Below, piece after piece: positions 7,966 through 14,065 of a DNA stretch of 14,179 nucleotides. Source of the DNA: Bifidobacteriaceae bacterium (GTDB lineage Bacteria > Actinomycetota > Actinomycetes > Actinomycetales > WQXJ01); NCBI GenBank assembly GCA_031266115.1, contig JAISBQ010000095.1:1-14179 (forward strand). The letters are read 5' to 3'. Each line of letters starts with the position of its first letter. Position 1 is the first letter of the stretch. Below the pieces are notes generated by a model, which was not told where the DNA came from, did not search any database, and saw nothing but the letters and a program-made list of their open reading frames with translations. The position numbers and the translations under genes were made by a program.

Positions 7966-9513
7966 TCAGTGGTTGGCGGGTTGGGAGAGGGTGGTCATCT
8001 GGCGCATGAGCTTCTCCTGTGTGGCATCGGCGACATCGAGGACACCCGTGATGCGTCCTTCGCAGACGGTGTAGATGCGGTCACAGACACCCAGGAGTTC
8101 GGGCAGTTCGGACGAGATGAACATGACGGCTTTGCCTTGAGCGGCGAGTTGATGGACCAGGGTGTAGATCTCGACCTTGGCACCAACGTCGATGCCGCGT
8201 GTCGGCTCGTCCAAGATGAGAATGTCGGGGTTGGGGAACATCCACTTGGCAACCAAGACCTTCTGCTGGTTGCCGCCGGACAGGGTGGAGACGCCCGCAT
8301 CGACCGACGGAGTGCGGATGCCCACTGACCGGCGGTACTCCTCAGCCACCATCTGCTCACGGTCAAGGTCCAACAGGCCACCAGACAGGATCGACTTGAG
8401 ATCCGCCGCGACGATGGTCTTGCGGACGGTGTCGAGGAGGTTCATCCCGTACGTCTTGCGCTCCTCGGGCAGGTAGGCCAAGCCATGGTTGACGGCACGC
8501 GACACGGTGGTCAACTCGACGGGCTTTCCCTTGATGAGTACCTCGCCACCGAGATGTACGCCATAGTTGCGGCCAAACAGCGACCGGGCGAGTTCGGTGC
8601 GCCCAGCGCCCATGACCCCGGCGAAACCGACCACCTCGCCCGCCCGGAGAAAGAAGCTGGAGTCCTTGCAGACCAGGCGCCCGGGGACGTTGGGATCCTC
8701 CACCCGCCAGTTGCGGACCTCCATGACCACGTCGCCGATGTGCGACTCATGGGCGGGGTAGCGGTCTTCGATGGAGCGTCCGACCATCGCCCTGATGATG
8801 CGGTCCTCGTCGACCTTGCCCGCCTCGACGCTGTAGCTCTCCACGGTCTTGCCGTCGCGCAGCACGGTCACCGAATCGGCAATCGCGGCGATCTCGTTGA
8901 GCTTGTGGGAAATCATGATGCTCGTGATGCCCTTGGACTTCAGGCCGCGCAGCAATCCCAGGAGGTTGTCCGCGTCATCCTCGTTGAGGCCCGATGTCGG
9001 CTCATCGAGGATCAAGAGCTTGACGTTCTTGGACAGCGCCTTGGCGATCTCGACCAGCTGCTGCTGGCCCACACCGAGGTTCTTGATCTGGGTGTGTGGG
9101 TCCACGTCCAACCCCACCCGTGCGAGCAGGTCCCGTGCGTGAAGCTCCTGGGTGGTCCAGTCGATCAGGCCGAGCCGGGTGGACTCGTTGCCCATGAACA
9201 CGTTCTCGATGATCGACAGCTCGGGGATGAGGGCGAGTTCCTGGTGGATGATCACGATGCCCACATCTTCGGATGACTTGATGCCCTTGAAGCCAACCTC
9301 CTCGTCTTGGTAGACGATGACACCCTCGTAGGTGCCGCGCGGATGGACACCCGACAGAACCTTCATCAACGTTGACTTGCCGGCGCCATTCTCGCCGCAG
9401 ATGGCATGGATCTCACCGCGCCGCACCATCATTGAGACGTCATCCAACGCCCGGACGCCAGGAAATGACTTACCGATGCCACGCATCTCCAGGATGGTCT
9501 GGCTGTCAGCCAT
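7966..9513 (-). CDS. mmsA: Sugar ABC transporter ATP-binding protein with two nucleotide-binding domains, MmsA/GguA type
   Basis: This cytoplasmic ATPase powers monosaccharide import. It has 515 residues in two fused nucleotide-binding domains, normal for the RbsA/XylG/MmsA family. Domain 1 has Walker A GENGAGKST (40-48), Q-loop Q91, the divergent signature LGVGQ (146-150) typical of these first domains, Walker B LLILDE (166-171) and switch His H203 (SHKLNE). Domain 2 has a degenerate Walker A (GVMGAGRTE, 299-307), a canonical LSGGNQQK (411-418) and Walker B ILILDE (431-436). It carries SSELPE where the switch His would sit, so ATP hydrolysis probably occurs at only one of the composite sites, as in relatives. 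The ATG at 9513 has GGGAG 6 nt upstream. It is the first transporter gene, followed by the permease after 25 nt. Confidence 0.95.
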   Translation of the reverse strand: MADSQTILEMRGIGKSFPGVRALDDVSMMVRRGEIHAICGENGAGKSTLMKVLSGVHPRGTYEGVIVYQDEEVGFKGIKSSEDVGIVIIHQELALIPELSIIENVFMGNESTRLGLIDWTTQELHARDLLARVGLDVDPHTQIKNLGVGQQQLVEIAKALSKNVKLLILDEPTSGLNEDDADNLLGLLRGLKSKGITSIMISHKLNEIAAIADSVTVLRDGKTVESYSVEAGKVDEDRIIRAMVGRSIEDRYPAHESHIGDVVMEVRNWRVEDPNVPGRLVCKDSSFFLRAGEVVGFAGVMGAGRTELARSLFGRNYGVHLGGEVLIKGKPVELTTVSRAVNHGLAYLPEERKTYGMNLLDTVRKTIVAADLKSILSGGLLDLDREQMVAEEYRRSVGIRTPSVDAGVSTLSGGNQQKVLVAKWMFPNPDILILDEPTRGIDVGAKVEIYTLVHQLAAQGKAVMFISSELPELLGVCDRIYTVCEGRITGVLDVADATQEKLMRQMTTLSQPANH

Positions 9514-9519
9514 TCATGT

Positions 9520-9524
9520 CTCCC
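9520..9524 (-). promoter_or_regulatory. Ribosome binding site of the ATPase gene
   Basis: GGGAG on the minus strand lies 6 nt before the ATG at 9513. It supports that start for the transporter ATPase. Confidence 0.7.
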
Positions 9525-9550
9525 ACTCTCCCACTGTGTCTCCGCCGGAG

Positions 9551-9565
9551 TTGGCACGCAGCCAG
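9551..9565. promoter_or_regulatory. TGGCACGC motif upstream of the transporter operon
   Basis: TTGGCACGCAGCCAG contains TGGCACGC (9552-9559) within a TGGC-ACGCA-GCCA inverted repeat, 38-52 bases before the ATPase start. The same 8-mer lies upstream of the GH92 gene and of the ROK gene. It is a candidate operator for the local ROK regulator; this is inference from recurrence and position. Confidence 0.4.
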
Positions 9566-9602
9566 CATCATCGCCGACAGCTCCTTGGTGGCGGTCTTGT
9601 GT

Positions 9603-9615
9603 GACTCACTGAGTC
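9603..9615. promoter_or_regulatory. 13-bp perfect palindrome between ROK and ATPase genes
   Basis: GACTCA-C-TGAGTC is a perfect palindrome with a single central base, 90-102 bases upstream of the ATPase start, in a 262-base gap with no gene. Its size and placement suit a dimeric regulator. It has no second copy that I could see in the window. Confidence 0.4.
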
Positions 9616-9775
9616 CCGAACCGGCCCTGGGGTCGCCCCACCCTGGCGTGAGACAGGACGGTGTCGCCGCGGGACCGAGGACCAGTGTGGTGGCGCGCCG
9701 TGGCCTAGTCGAGACTTGAAGCCGAAACGTTGTCATACCGTGATTGACCCTTCACCTTCTGAATGGAACTCGTGC

Positions 9776-10933
9776 TCAACTGGGCCGTGAGGCGAGCGCG
9801 AGAAGCGTGGCACCCACGACCACCGACCGCTCGCCATGGTGGGCCTCGACAATCTGGCTGGCCTGTGACGCGGCTTGTACCGCGCGGCGGCGCACCTCCG
9901 CCTCAATCGGGGAGAACAGCAGCGGCCCAGCCACGGTGACAGGCCCTCCAAGGGCCACAACCTGCGGGTTCACCAGATTGCACAGGTTGGCCACCGCGGC
10001 GCCGATCGTGTGGCCCATGTCCTCCATGAGCCGGATCGACGCGGGATGCCCGGCTTTCGCCGTACGCACCCACCCCGCCACGTCCATCGACCGGCCAAGA
10101 GACCCGCTGAGCTGGGAAAGGATGGCCGGAACCGAGACCAAGGTCTCCAGGCAGCCCCTGTTCCCGCACCGGCACAGGGGACCCTTCTCCTCGATCGTGA
10201 CGTGCCCAATCTCCCCCGCGGTGCCGCTTGCGCCCACGTAGAGCTGGCCGTTGATGACCATGCCCCCGCCGATGCCGGTGGCGAGCCGCACGTACACCAG
10301 GGTCGACACCCCGTGCTGGGCCTGCCACGAGTACTCGGCCAACGCCCCGAGGTTGGCGTCGTTCTCGACGAACGTGGGCAGACCGAATGCCTCGGAGAAG
10401 GAGCCCGGCAAGTCGATATCCACCCATTGCGGCAGGAGGGTATAGCCACCGATAGTGCCGGTGGCGTGGTGGATGGGGCCAGGCAGGCCGACTCCGACAG
10501 TCAGGATCTCCCGGCGGTCGATGTCTGCCCCCGCGACCAGCTCATCGAACAGATCCCGCGCGATCTCGATACCATCGCCCGCCAGGGTCCCCAGGCTCAT
10601 CGACCGCTCGCCTTCGGCCAGCACGTCGCGGCGCAGATCAACGATGCTGATGCGGATATGCGTACGGCCAACATCGACGCCCGCTGCGTAGCCCCGCGTC
10701 ACGGGCAGCGTCACCACGCGGCAACGCCGGCCATCCTGAAAAGCGTCATCGACCTGGACTTTCCCTGCCGCCGCCAGGTCCCGGACGATGTTGGTGACTG
10801 ACGCGGGCGACAGCCCGCTCCGACGTGAAATCTCGGCCTGGGTCACCGCACCGGCCTCCCGGACGGCGGCGAGCACCCGCTCGGCATTCATTCGTCGCAG
10901 CGCGCTCGGGGAGCCGGGGGCGTCAAGAGGCAT
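9776..10933 (-). CDS. ROK-family transcriptional regulator (NagC/XylR/Mlc-like)
   Basis: This is a sugar-responsive DNA-binding regulator, likely controlling the transporter and mannosidase genes. With the ATG at 10933 it has 385 residues. The N-terminal winged helix-turn-helix spans about 15-60 (TQAEISRRSGLSPASVTNIVRDL). The ROK domain follows, with the phosphate-binding-like GVDVGRTHIRISIVD segment, VGVGLPGPI, ENDANLGALAE (Asp at the kinase-type catalytic position), LATGIGGGMVINGQLYVG, GEIGH, and the zinc motif CRCGNRGC. The presence of the HTH argues for a regulator rather than a sugar kinase. The frame stays open upstream to 11287, but that extension is Arg-rich and unlike the family, so it is excluded. 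The ribosome site is poor (GAGGGG about 17 nt upstream), and M15 (10891) is an alternative start. The gene lies 262 bases before the ATPase gene on the same strand. Confidence 0.92.
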   Translation of the reverse strand: MPLDAPGSPSALRRMNAERVLAAVREAGAVTQAEISRRSGLSPASVTNIVRDLAAAGKVQVDDAFQDGRRCRVVTLPVTRGYAAGVDVGRTHIRISIVDLRRDVLAEGERSMSLGTLAGDGIEIARDLFDELVAGADIDRREILTVGVGLPGPIHHATGTIGGYTLLPQWVDIDLPGSFSEAFGLPTFVENDANLGALAEYSWQAQHGVSTLVYVRLATGIGGGMVINGQLYVGASGTAGEIGHVTIEEKGPLCRCGNRGCLETLVSVPAILSQLSGSLGRSMDVAGWVRTAKAGHPASIRLMEDMGHTIGAAVANLCNLVNPQVVALGGPVTVAGPLLFSPIEAEVRRRAVQAASQASQIVEAHHGERSVVVGATLLALASRPS

Positions 10934-11264
10934 GACCGCAAGTGTGCGCCCCTCGCGAAAACTGTGCAAGAGTTGAAGACAGACTTCTTCTCGTCCACGC
11001 ACGCTGTCGATGGCAAAATCGCCCCTGCGAACTGAGGCGCGAGGTGTGGCACGCCCCCAAAGCCGGGCCCGTTCGATCACCGCGCGTCGGCCTGTGACGC
11101 TCACCCGGGCGGACCTTCGTCCGGCGGCCCCCCTCCCCCACCGTCGAGTTTCAGGTTTGCGGGCCAGATCGGCCGGTTGTCGCCCCGGAAGGTGAAACTG
11201 GACGATGGCGAAGTGAGGAGTTGGGTTGGGGAGCTCGTCAGCCGCCATCGTCGGAGTGTTGGCG
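10934..11264. other. ROK upstream region without a gene
   Basis: No reading frame here looks like a family protein. The open minus frame is an Arg/Pro-rich read-through of the ROK frame. The region should contain the ROK promoter, but I could not identify convincing -35 and -10 elements. It holds the third TGGCACGC site and a small GAAG-ACAGA-CTTC inverted repeat around 10974-10988. Confidence 0.5.
11047..11060. promoter_or_regulatory. TGGCACGC motif upstream of the ROK gene
   Basis: TGGCACGCCCCCAA lies about 114 bases before the ROK start. It is the third occurrence of TGGCACGC, all three in gene-free DNA upstream of genes of this locus and in the same orientation. On the minus strand it reads TGG-N7-CCA, like the site before the ATPase gene. 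It is a possible autoregulatory operator. Confidence 0.35.
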
Positions 11265-11323
11265 CGGTGCCGGACCCGTGCCAACACGCACGGCCGAGAC
11301 CTGTTGGCACGAGTTCGGCACTC
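11265..11323. repeat. 59-bp direct repeat, copy 1, with imperfect stem-loop
   Basis: This 59-bp unit is identical, base for base, to positions 11401-11459. Within it, 20-base arms (11267-11286 and 11302-11321) form a stem with one G-T wobble and one C-A mismatch around a 15-nt loop. The central 10 bp (CGTGCCAACA/TGTTGGCACG) are perfect. It resembles REP-type palindromic elements, but the family is not identified. Confidence 0.85.
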
Positions 11324-11400
11324 GACCGGATTCGCCCACGTCTAGACCAAGGCCGTGACCTGGGGTGATACACGAGACCCGGAACGGCGTCGACCACGGC

Positions 11401-11459
11401 CGGTGCCGGACCCGTGCCAACACGCACGGCCGAGACCTGTTGGCACGAGTTCGGCACTC
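11401..11459. repeat. 59-bp direct repeat, copy 2, with imperfect stem-loop
   Basis: This is an exact copy of 11265-11323, offset by 136 bases in the same orientation. The stem arms are 11403-11422 and 11438-11457, with loop 11423-11437. The bases flanking the two copies differ, so the 59-bp boundary is sharp. The 77-base spacer between copies is not repeated. Confidence 0.85.
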
Positions 11460-11810
11460 ACCACCAGCACAAGAGGGGACCAGGATGCCGACGCGGCACA
11501 CCCGTGCCAGCCGTCACCCAGCATCGACAAATCCGCCCTGCCCACCCATCGCCCGGCCCGAGCGCTTCTGGTCGCTGTCGGTCTGTCGCATTGCACGGAT
11601 CGTCGCAAGCCTGCCCGGGTGTCGACGCTTCGCCGGCTCAGCAGCTCCCACAGCGGCGGGATTGATCCGGTCGTCTGCGAATGGGCGGCCTGAGCCGACA
11701 ACCCACGACGCACGGGGGGAGAGCCTGACTTGCCGCCATCGTCGGGACAGACCCACAGGCCCGACTCGCTGGCCGGTGCCGATAGGCGACAGACCGTCCG
11801 TCACGCATAG

Positions 11811-11900
11811 GACCCCCACACCCACCACCAGCAGCGCCAACCACACCTTCACCGCGACGACCAACGGCCAGACCAAAACCCCCCAACTGCAAAACTACCA
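11811..11900 (+). other. C-rich, T- and G-poor stretch (rut-like composition)
   Basis: In these 90 bases I count 45 C, 30 A, 11 G and 4 T on the plus strand. A transcript with this composition would be largely unstructured and cytosine-rich, as expected of a Rho loading site. No upstream plus-strand gene is seen, so its role is uncertain. Confidence 0.3.
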
Positions 11901-11963
11901 ACGTGTGAACATGGAGCATTGGGTGCTCGGCGCTGCGCGCCTCAACACTCGTCACTCGCTCAC

Positions 11964-11985
11964 GAGACGAAGCAAGCTTCGTCTC
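11964..11985. other. Perfect inverted repeat with 10-bp arms
   Basis: GAGACGAAGC-AA-GCTTCGTCTC is a perfect inverted repeat, a 9-bp stem with a CAAG tetraloop when folded. It lies about 150 bases upstream of the HTH gene. It has no T-tract. It could be a terminator, an operator or a relic end of a mobile element. Confidence 0.5.
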
Positions 11986-12012
11986 CCTCACTCCCTCCTC
12001 GTGTGCCCCCAA

Positions 12013-12032
12013 TGCAACTGGGCTCAAACGTT
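12013..12032. repeat. Short direct repeat upstream of the HTH gene, copy 1
   Basis: TGCAACT, three G, then CTCAAACGTT. The same TGCAACT and CTCAAACGTT blocks recur at 12146-12163 with a shorter spacer. It lies in the likely promoter region of the HTH gene and could be a binding site for that protein. Confidence 0.4.
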
Positions 12033-12111
12033 GCCCCCAAGGTGGAGACCCTATCTATCCGCTGGTCAGAGCCCGTTTCTGAGCGTCGGCCGGACGGTTT
12101 TGATCCGCCGC

Positions 12112-12117
12112 GGGAGG
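12112..12117 (+). promoter_or_regulatory. Possible ribosome binding site of the HTH gene
   Basis: GGGAGG lies 17 nt before the GTG at 12135, rather far. A G-rich run nearer the start (12123-12131) could substitute. The start codon is therefore only moderately supported. Confidence 0.35.
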
Positions 12118-12134
12118 ACTCGCGGGGCGGGTGT

Positions 12135-12728
12135 GTGACCGCAATTGCAACTCCTCAAACGTTTTTGGACCCCACCGAAGCAGCAGCGATGGTCGCCGAG
12201 TACACCGCCGGAGCCACGGCCAGTTCGCTGGCGGTCAAGTACGGGGTCCACGAAGGAACCGTCCGATCCCACGCCCGCAAAGTCGGCGCCGGCCGCCCAG
12301 ACAAGGTGACCAGCAAAGTATTGGACGAGTACGCCAGCGGGACACCCGCAGCGGTCCTCGCTGAGCGTTGCAGCCTCAGCGTGGACACGATCATCCGGCA
12401 CGCCCGCCTGGCGGGTATCACCTCGCCCGGACGGACCAAGACTTTGCCACGAGTGCGTGTGGACCAGATCGTGGAGTCGTACGCCCGAGGCGAGCAGATC
12501 GTGACCATCGCCCGGCGCCTGGGAAGGGGACACCGGTACGTACGGGCCGTGTTAGTGGCAGCCGGCGTCACGATCCGTCCCAAGGGACACCCACCGATGC
12601 CAGCCAACAAAGCCGAAGAGATCACCCGGCTACGTCGTGAGGGATGGTCGTTCGCAAGAATCGGAGCACAGGTTGGGGCGAGTGCCTCGACTGTCCGGGC
12701 AGCATGCGTCAACCACCAGACGGAGTAG
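12135..12728 (+). CDS. Protein of four tandem helix-turn-helix-like modules
   Basis: The 197-residue protein (GTG start) has no catalytic domain that I can see. It consists of four similar modules at about 16-51, 59-95, 109-145 and 159-194. Each has a helix ending in Gly (AEYTAG, DEYASG, ESYARG, RLRREG), then a second helix with Ala or Gly before a turn, then a recognition-like helix (GTVRSHARKVG, DTIIRHARLAG, RYVRAVLVAAG, STVRAACVNH). The pattern is that of Hin/resolvase C-terminal HTH units, repeated with 43-51 residue spacing. It probably binds an extended or repeated DNA site as a regulator or a mobile-element accessory protein. An in-frame ATG at 12189 is an alternative start, and the frame is open back to 11919. 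It is convergent with the small genes downstream. No close named family is recognised. Confidence 0.75.
   Translation: MTAIATPQTFLDPTEAAAMVAEYTAGATASSLAVKYGVHEGTVRSHARKVGAGRPDKVTSKVLDEYASGTPAAVLAERCSLSVDTIIRHARLAGITSPGRTKTLPRVRVDQIVESYARGEQIVTIARRLGRGHRYVRAVLVAAGVTIRPKGHPPMPANKAEEITRLRREGWSFARIGAQVGASASTVRAACVNHQTE
12146..12163. repeat. Short direct repeat at the start of the HTH gene, copy 2
   Basis: TGCAACT-C-CTCAAACGTT lies over codons 4-10 of the HTH gene and matches 12013-12032 apart from the central spacer. The two copies bracket the presumed promoter and start, as autoregulatory sites might. Confidence 0.4.
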
Positions 12729-12780
12729 CCGTCTCCTCGGAGTGGGCAGTGGTCCGGCGAAACCTACCAACCCCGGCAGC

Positions 12781-12798
12781 ACGGCCACGCGGGGCCGT
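12781..12798. terminator. Hairpin between convergent genes, possible bidirectional terminator
   Basis: ACGGCC-ACGCGG-GGCCGT is a perfect 6-bp GC stem with a 6-nt loop, 53 bases after the stop of the HTH gene and in the 182-base gap before the convergent small gene. There is no T-tract. A second palindrome, CCGCTG-A-CAGCGG, lies at 12886-12898. Confidence 0.4.
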
Positions 12799-12910
12799 AG
12801 TCCCACCGCCTCAACGAGCCCTGCGGTGCTCCGGTAACCAATGCGGCAACGGATAGCCTCCCGGCGTATGGGTTCTGCTCCCGTGCCGCTGACAGCGGGA
12901 AGAGCCTCGG

Positions 12911-13270
12911 CTACAGGGACAACGGATCGGGTACCACGACGGGCGTCAGATAGGCCGACGTGACGAACACAGGTCTGGGCGGCGATTGGGTACGGACCGG
13001 TTGGGAAGCACACGCTTCGGTCAACGTGGGTTGGCTCCATGAGCCCGGTCGTCCTGGGCCGACAGCACGGCGGATACCCGCGCGGACTGCCGCATGGTGC
13101 AAGCCTGTTACCGCCGCCAACAGACGCAGCCCGACGCGAGCCTGGCGGGCGGTGTCCAACAAGGCACGGTCAAGGCGATCACGAGCCTTGACCGCTTGCT
13201 CGGCGGAATGAACGTATTCGTCGGTCGCAGTCAGCAGGAGATGGACCTGTGCCGCGGTCAACTCAGACAC
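12911..13270 (-). CDS. Small protein with a possible HTH segment, unknown function
   Basis: With the GTG at 13270 the product has 119 residues. GAAGGG lies about 7 nt upstream, and the start overlaps the stop of the preceding small gene by 8 nt, suggesting translational coupling. Residues 4-45 are helical and charged (DEYVHSAEQAVKARDRLDRALLDTARQ). Residues 40-68 (ARQARVGLRLLAAVTGLHHAAVRAGIRRA) have the spacing of a helix-turn-helix. The last 45 residues are Pro/Thr/Val-rich and low in predicted structure. The frame is open further up to 13372, but that part is unlike a protein. I do not recognise a family. Its reading frame is better than its competitors on either strand in charge pattern and helix periodicity. 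Confidence 0.55.
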   Translation of the reverse strand: MSELTAAQVHLLLTATDEYVHSAEQAVKARDRLDRALLDTARQARVGLRLLAAVTGLHHAAVRAGIRRAVGPGRPGSWSQPTLTEACASQPVRTQSPPRPVFVTSAYLTPVVVPDPLSL

Positions 13271-13472
13271 CGCCAGACCCTTCACTCGCCCGCCAGCGTC
13301 GCTGCCATTCTCGGCGCAACCGCTCGACCTCGCCCAGGTCATCCCGGTTGGCGGCCTCGGCGATAGCGACATCCAAGGCCATCAGACACATACCGTTCAC
13401 GCCAACCAGGTGTCCCAACTCCGCCAGCGATCTCCTACACGCACCGACAACGACACCAACCGGCGCGCACAA
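13263..13472 (-). CDS. Small charged protein of unknown function, start uncertain
   Basis: The frame gives up to 69 residues from a TTG at 13472, or 45 from a GTG at 13400. The C-terminal half looks coding: LMALDVAIAEAANRDD then LGEVERLRREWQRRW, two amphipathic charged helices. The stop overlaps the GTG of the next gene by 8 nt, so the two are probably coupled. The GTG at 13400 overlaps the stop codon of another minus frame by 4 nt (GTGA), consistent either with a run of small coupled genes or with a frameshifted older gene. No clear ribosome site and no recognised family. Confidence 0.4.
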   Translation of the reverse strand: MCAPVGVVVGACRRSLAELGHLVGVNGMCLMALDVAIAEAANRDDLGEVERLRREWQRRWRASEGSGGV

Positions 13473-13683
13473 GCCACCGCCGTCGCGTCAGCGCCGATTC
13501 ACGCCCCCAGTCGATCAGAGGCAAGTTGACGAGAACGTCCGCTAGCCGACCACGCAGACATACTTGCGCGCGACCCGAACAGTGAGTGTTGTCCGGGTTG
13601 GGTATCACGTTCAGCGCCAGAACCCGGCGCGCGCGACCCAACGAGCCGCTCCCTCGCACCGCACCAACCAACACCAAGGCCAC
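13397..13683 (-). pseudogene. Possible decayed or frameshifted gene upstream of the small coupled genes
   Basis: Two minus frames carry coding-like fragments in succession. One (13683-13435) contains PNPDNTHCSGRAQVCL and RGRLADVLVNLPLIDWGRE before becoming Arg/Cys-rich. The other (13498-13397) reads ATAVACARRLVSLS and GDRWRSWDTWLA and stops at the 4-nt overlap with the next frame. Read in sequence with shifts they look like pieces of one protein, continuing into the charged protein downstream. No ribosome site supports either as an intact gene. This is a judgement from amino-acid character only. Confidence 0.3.
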
Positions 13684-13739
13684 TACTATCCCGTGCTTCA
13701 GCGTGAGATCGAAAGCACACCGGCTAACAAGGGCATTTT

Positions 13740-13780
13740 ACCCCAGGTCAGGCCATGTACGCGGCATCGGCCCCTGGGGT
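13740..13780. other. Bulged GC-rich hairpin
   Basis: ACCCCAGG (13740-13747) pairs with CCTGGGGT (13773-13780). Inside, GGCC (13751-13754) pairs with GGCC (13769-13772) around a 14-nt loop, leaving a 3-nt TCA bulge on one side. On the minus strand it is followed by AAAATGCCC, so it is not a classical terminator. Its function is unknown. Confidence 0.35.
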
Positions 13781-13951
13781 GGGCTGAGGTCAGTGAGTTG
13801 CGACCCAGTGAGGAGGGTGGGTAGCGGCACGCGCCCAAAGGAATCGCTTCACCTTGATCCGGCGGATCGGATGGTTCGGCGCGGGGGAGATGATGCTGCT
13901 GGTCGCTGGGCCTGCGGATCTCACGATGACGCTTGGGTCACTGTCGGACCC

Positions 13952-14065
13952 TCAGTCAAGAAGGTCGGGGAAGCAACGCGCAAGAATGCCAGCAGCAGGA
14001 TCGCGAGACTCCATCGACGCCCAGAACAGGTCGAGGACGGCGCGACGCTCGTCAGGTTCCAGGGC
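13952..14065 (-). pseudogene. Possible 3' fragment of a decayed gene
   Basis: This 37-codon minus frame reads LEPDERRAVLDLFW, then ASMESRDPAAGILARCFPDLLD and a TGA. It has the charge and helix pattern of a real C-terminus, but a TAG stands immediately upstream and there is no start with a ribosome site. It may be the tail of a gene broken by frameshift, or chance. Confidence 0.25.

Larger units (their letters stand above)
11460..12134. other. Region without a convincing gene between the repeats and the HTH gene
   Basis: Open frames here are low-complexity (Arg, Pro, Thr or Val rich) and none resembles a known family. The region holds a C-rich, G/T-poor stretch (11811-11900), a strong inverted repeat (11964-11985), and short direct repeats near the next gene. 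A minus frame from 11876 begins with a hydrophobic Val/Leu-rich run, but this follows from the C-rich opposite strand and is not called. Confidence 0.5.

Noticed and set aside
8485..9276. Plus-strand open frame of 263 codons
   Set aside because: It is the complement of the transporter ATPase, whose Walker and signature motifs are all in the minus frame.
9506..9736. 76-codon minus frame overlapping the ATPase start, possible leader peptide
   Set aside because: It covers the palindrome and motif sites, has unremarkable Arg/Thr/Ser composition and no convincing ribosome site.
9875..10801. Plus-strand open frame of 308 codons
   Set aside because: It is antisense to the ROK gene; it contains many His, Arg, Gln and Pro residues and no domain.
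10934..11287. N-terminal extension of the ROK frame to 503 residues
   Set aside because: The extra 118 residues are Arg/Pro-rich and cross into repeat copy 1. ROK regulators normally begin close to the HTH, as with the start at 10933.
11265..11459. CRISPR array interpretation of the repeated hairpins
   Set aside because: There are only two units, of 59 bp, with one 77-base spacer, large internal palindromes and no cas genes nearby.
11514..11876. Minus frame starting with a hydrophobic Val/Leu run, possible membrane peptide
   Set aside because: The hydrophobic run is what a C-rich plus strand yields in this frame; the remainder is Arg-rich and unlike a protein, and the start is a TTG without a clear ribosome site.
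12031..12057. TTGCCC and TATCTA as promoter of the HTH gene
   Set aside because: The spacing is 15 bases and the -35 match is partial; too weak to call.
11365..12138. 257-codon plus frame through the repeat region
   Set aside because: It begins before repeat copy 2, is rich in Arg, Thr and Pro, and runs through the inverted repeat at 11964. It has no domain.
12066..12712. Minus-strand frames antisense to the HTH-array gene
   Set aside because: The plus frame shows four periodic HTH modules; the antisense products show none.
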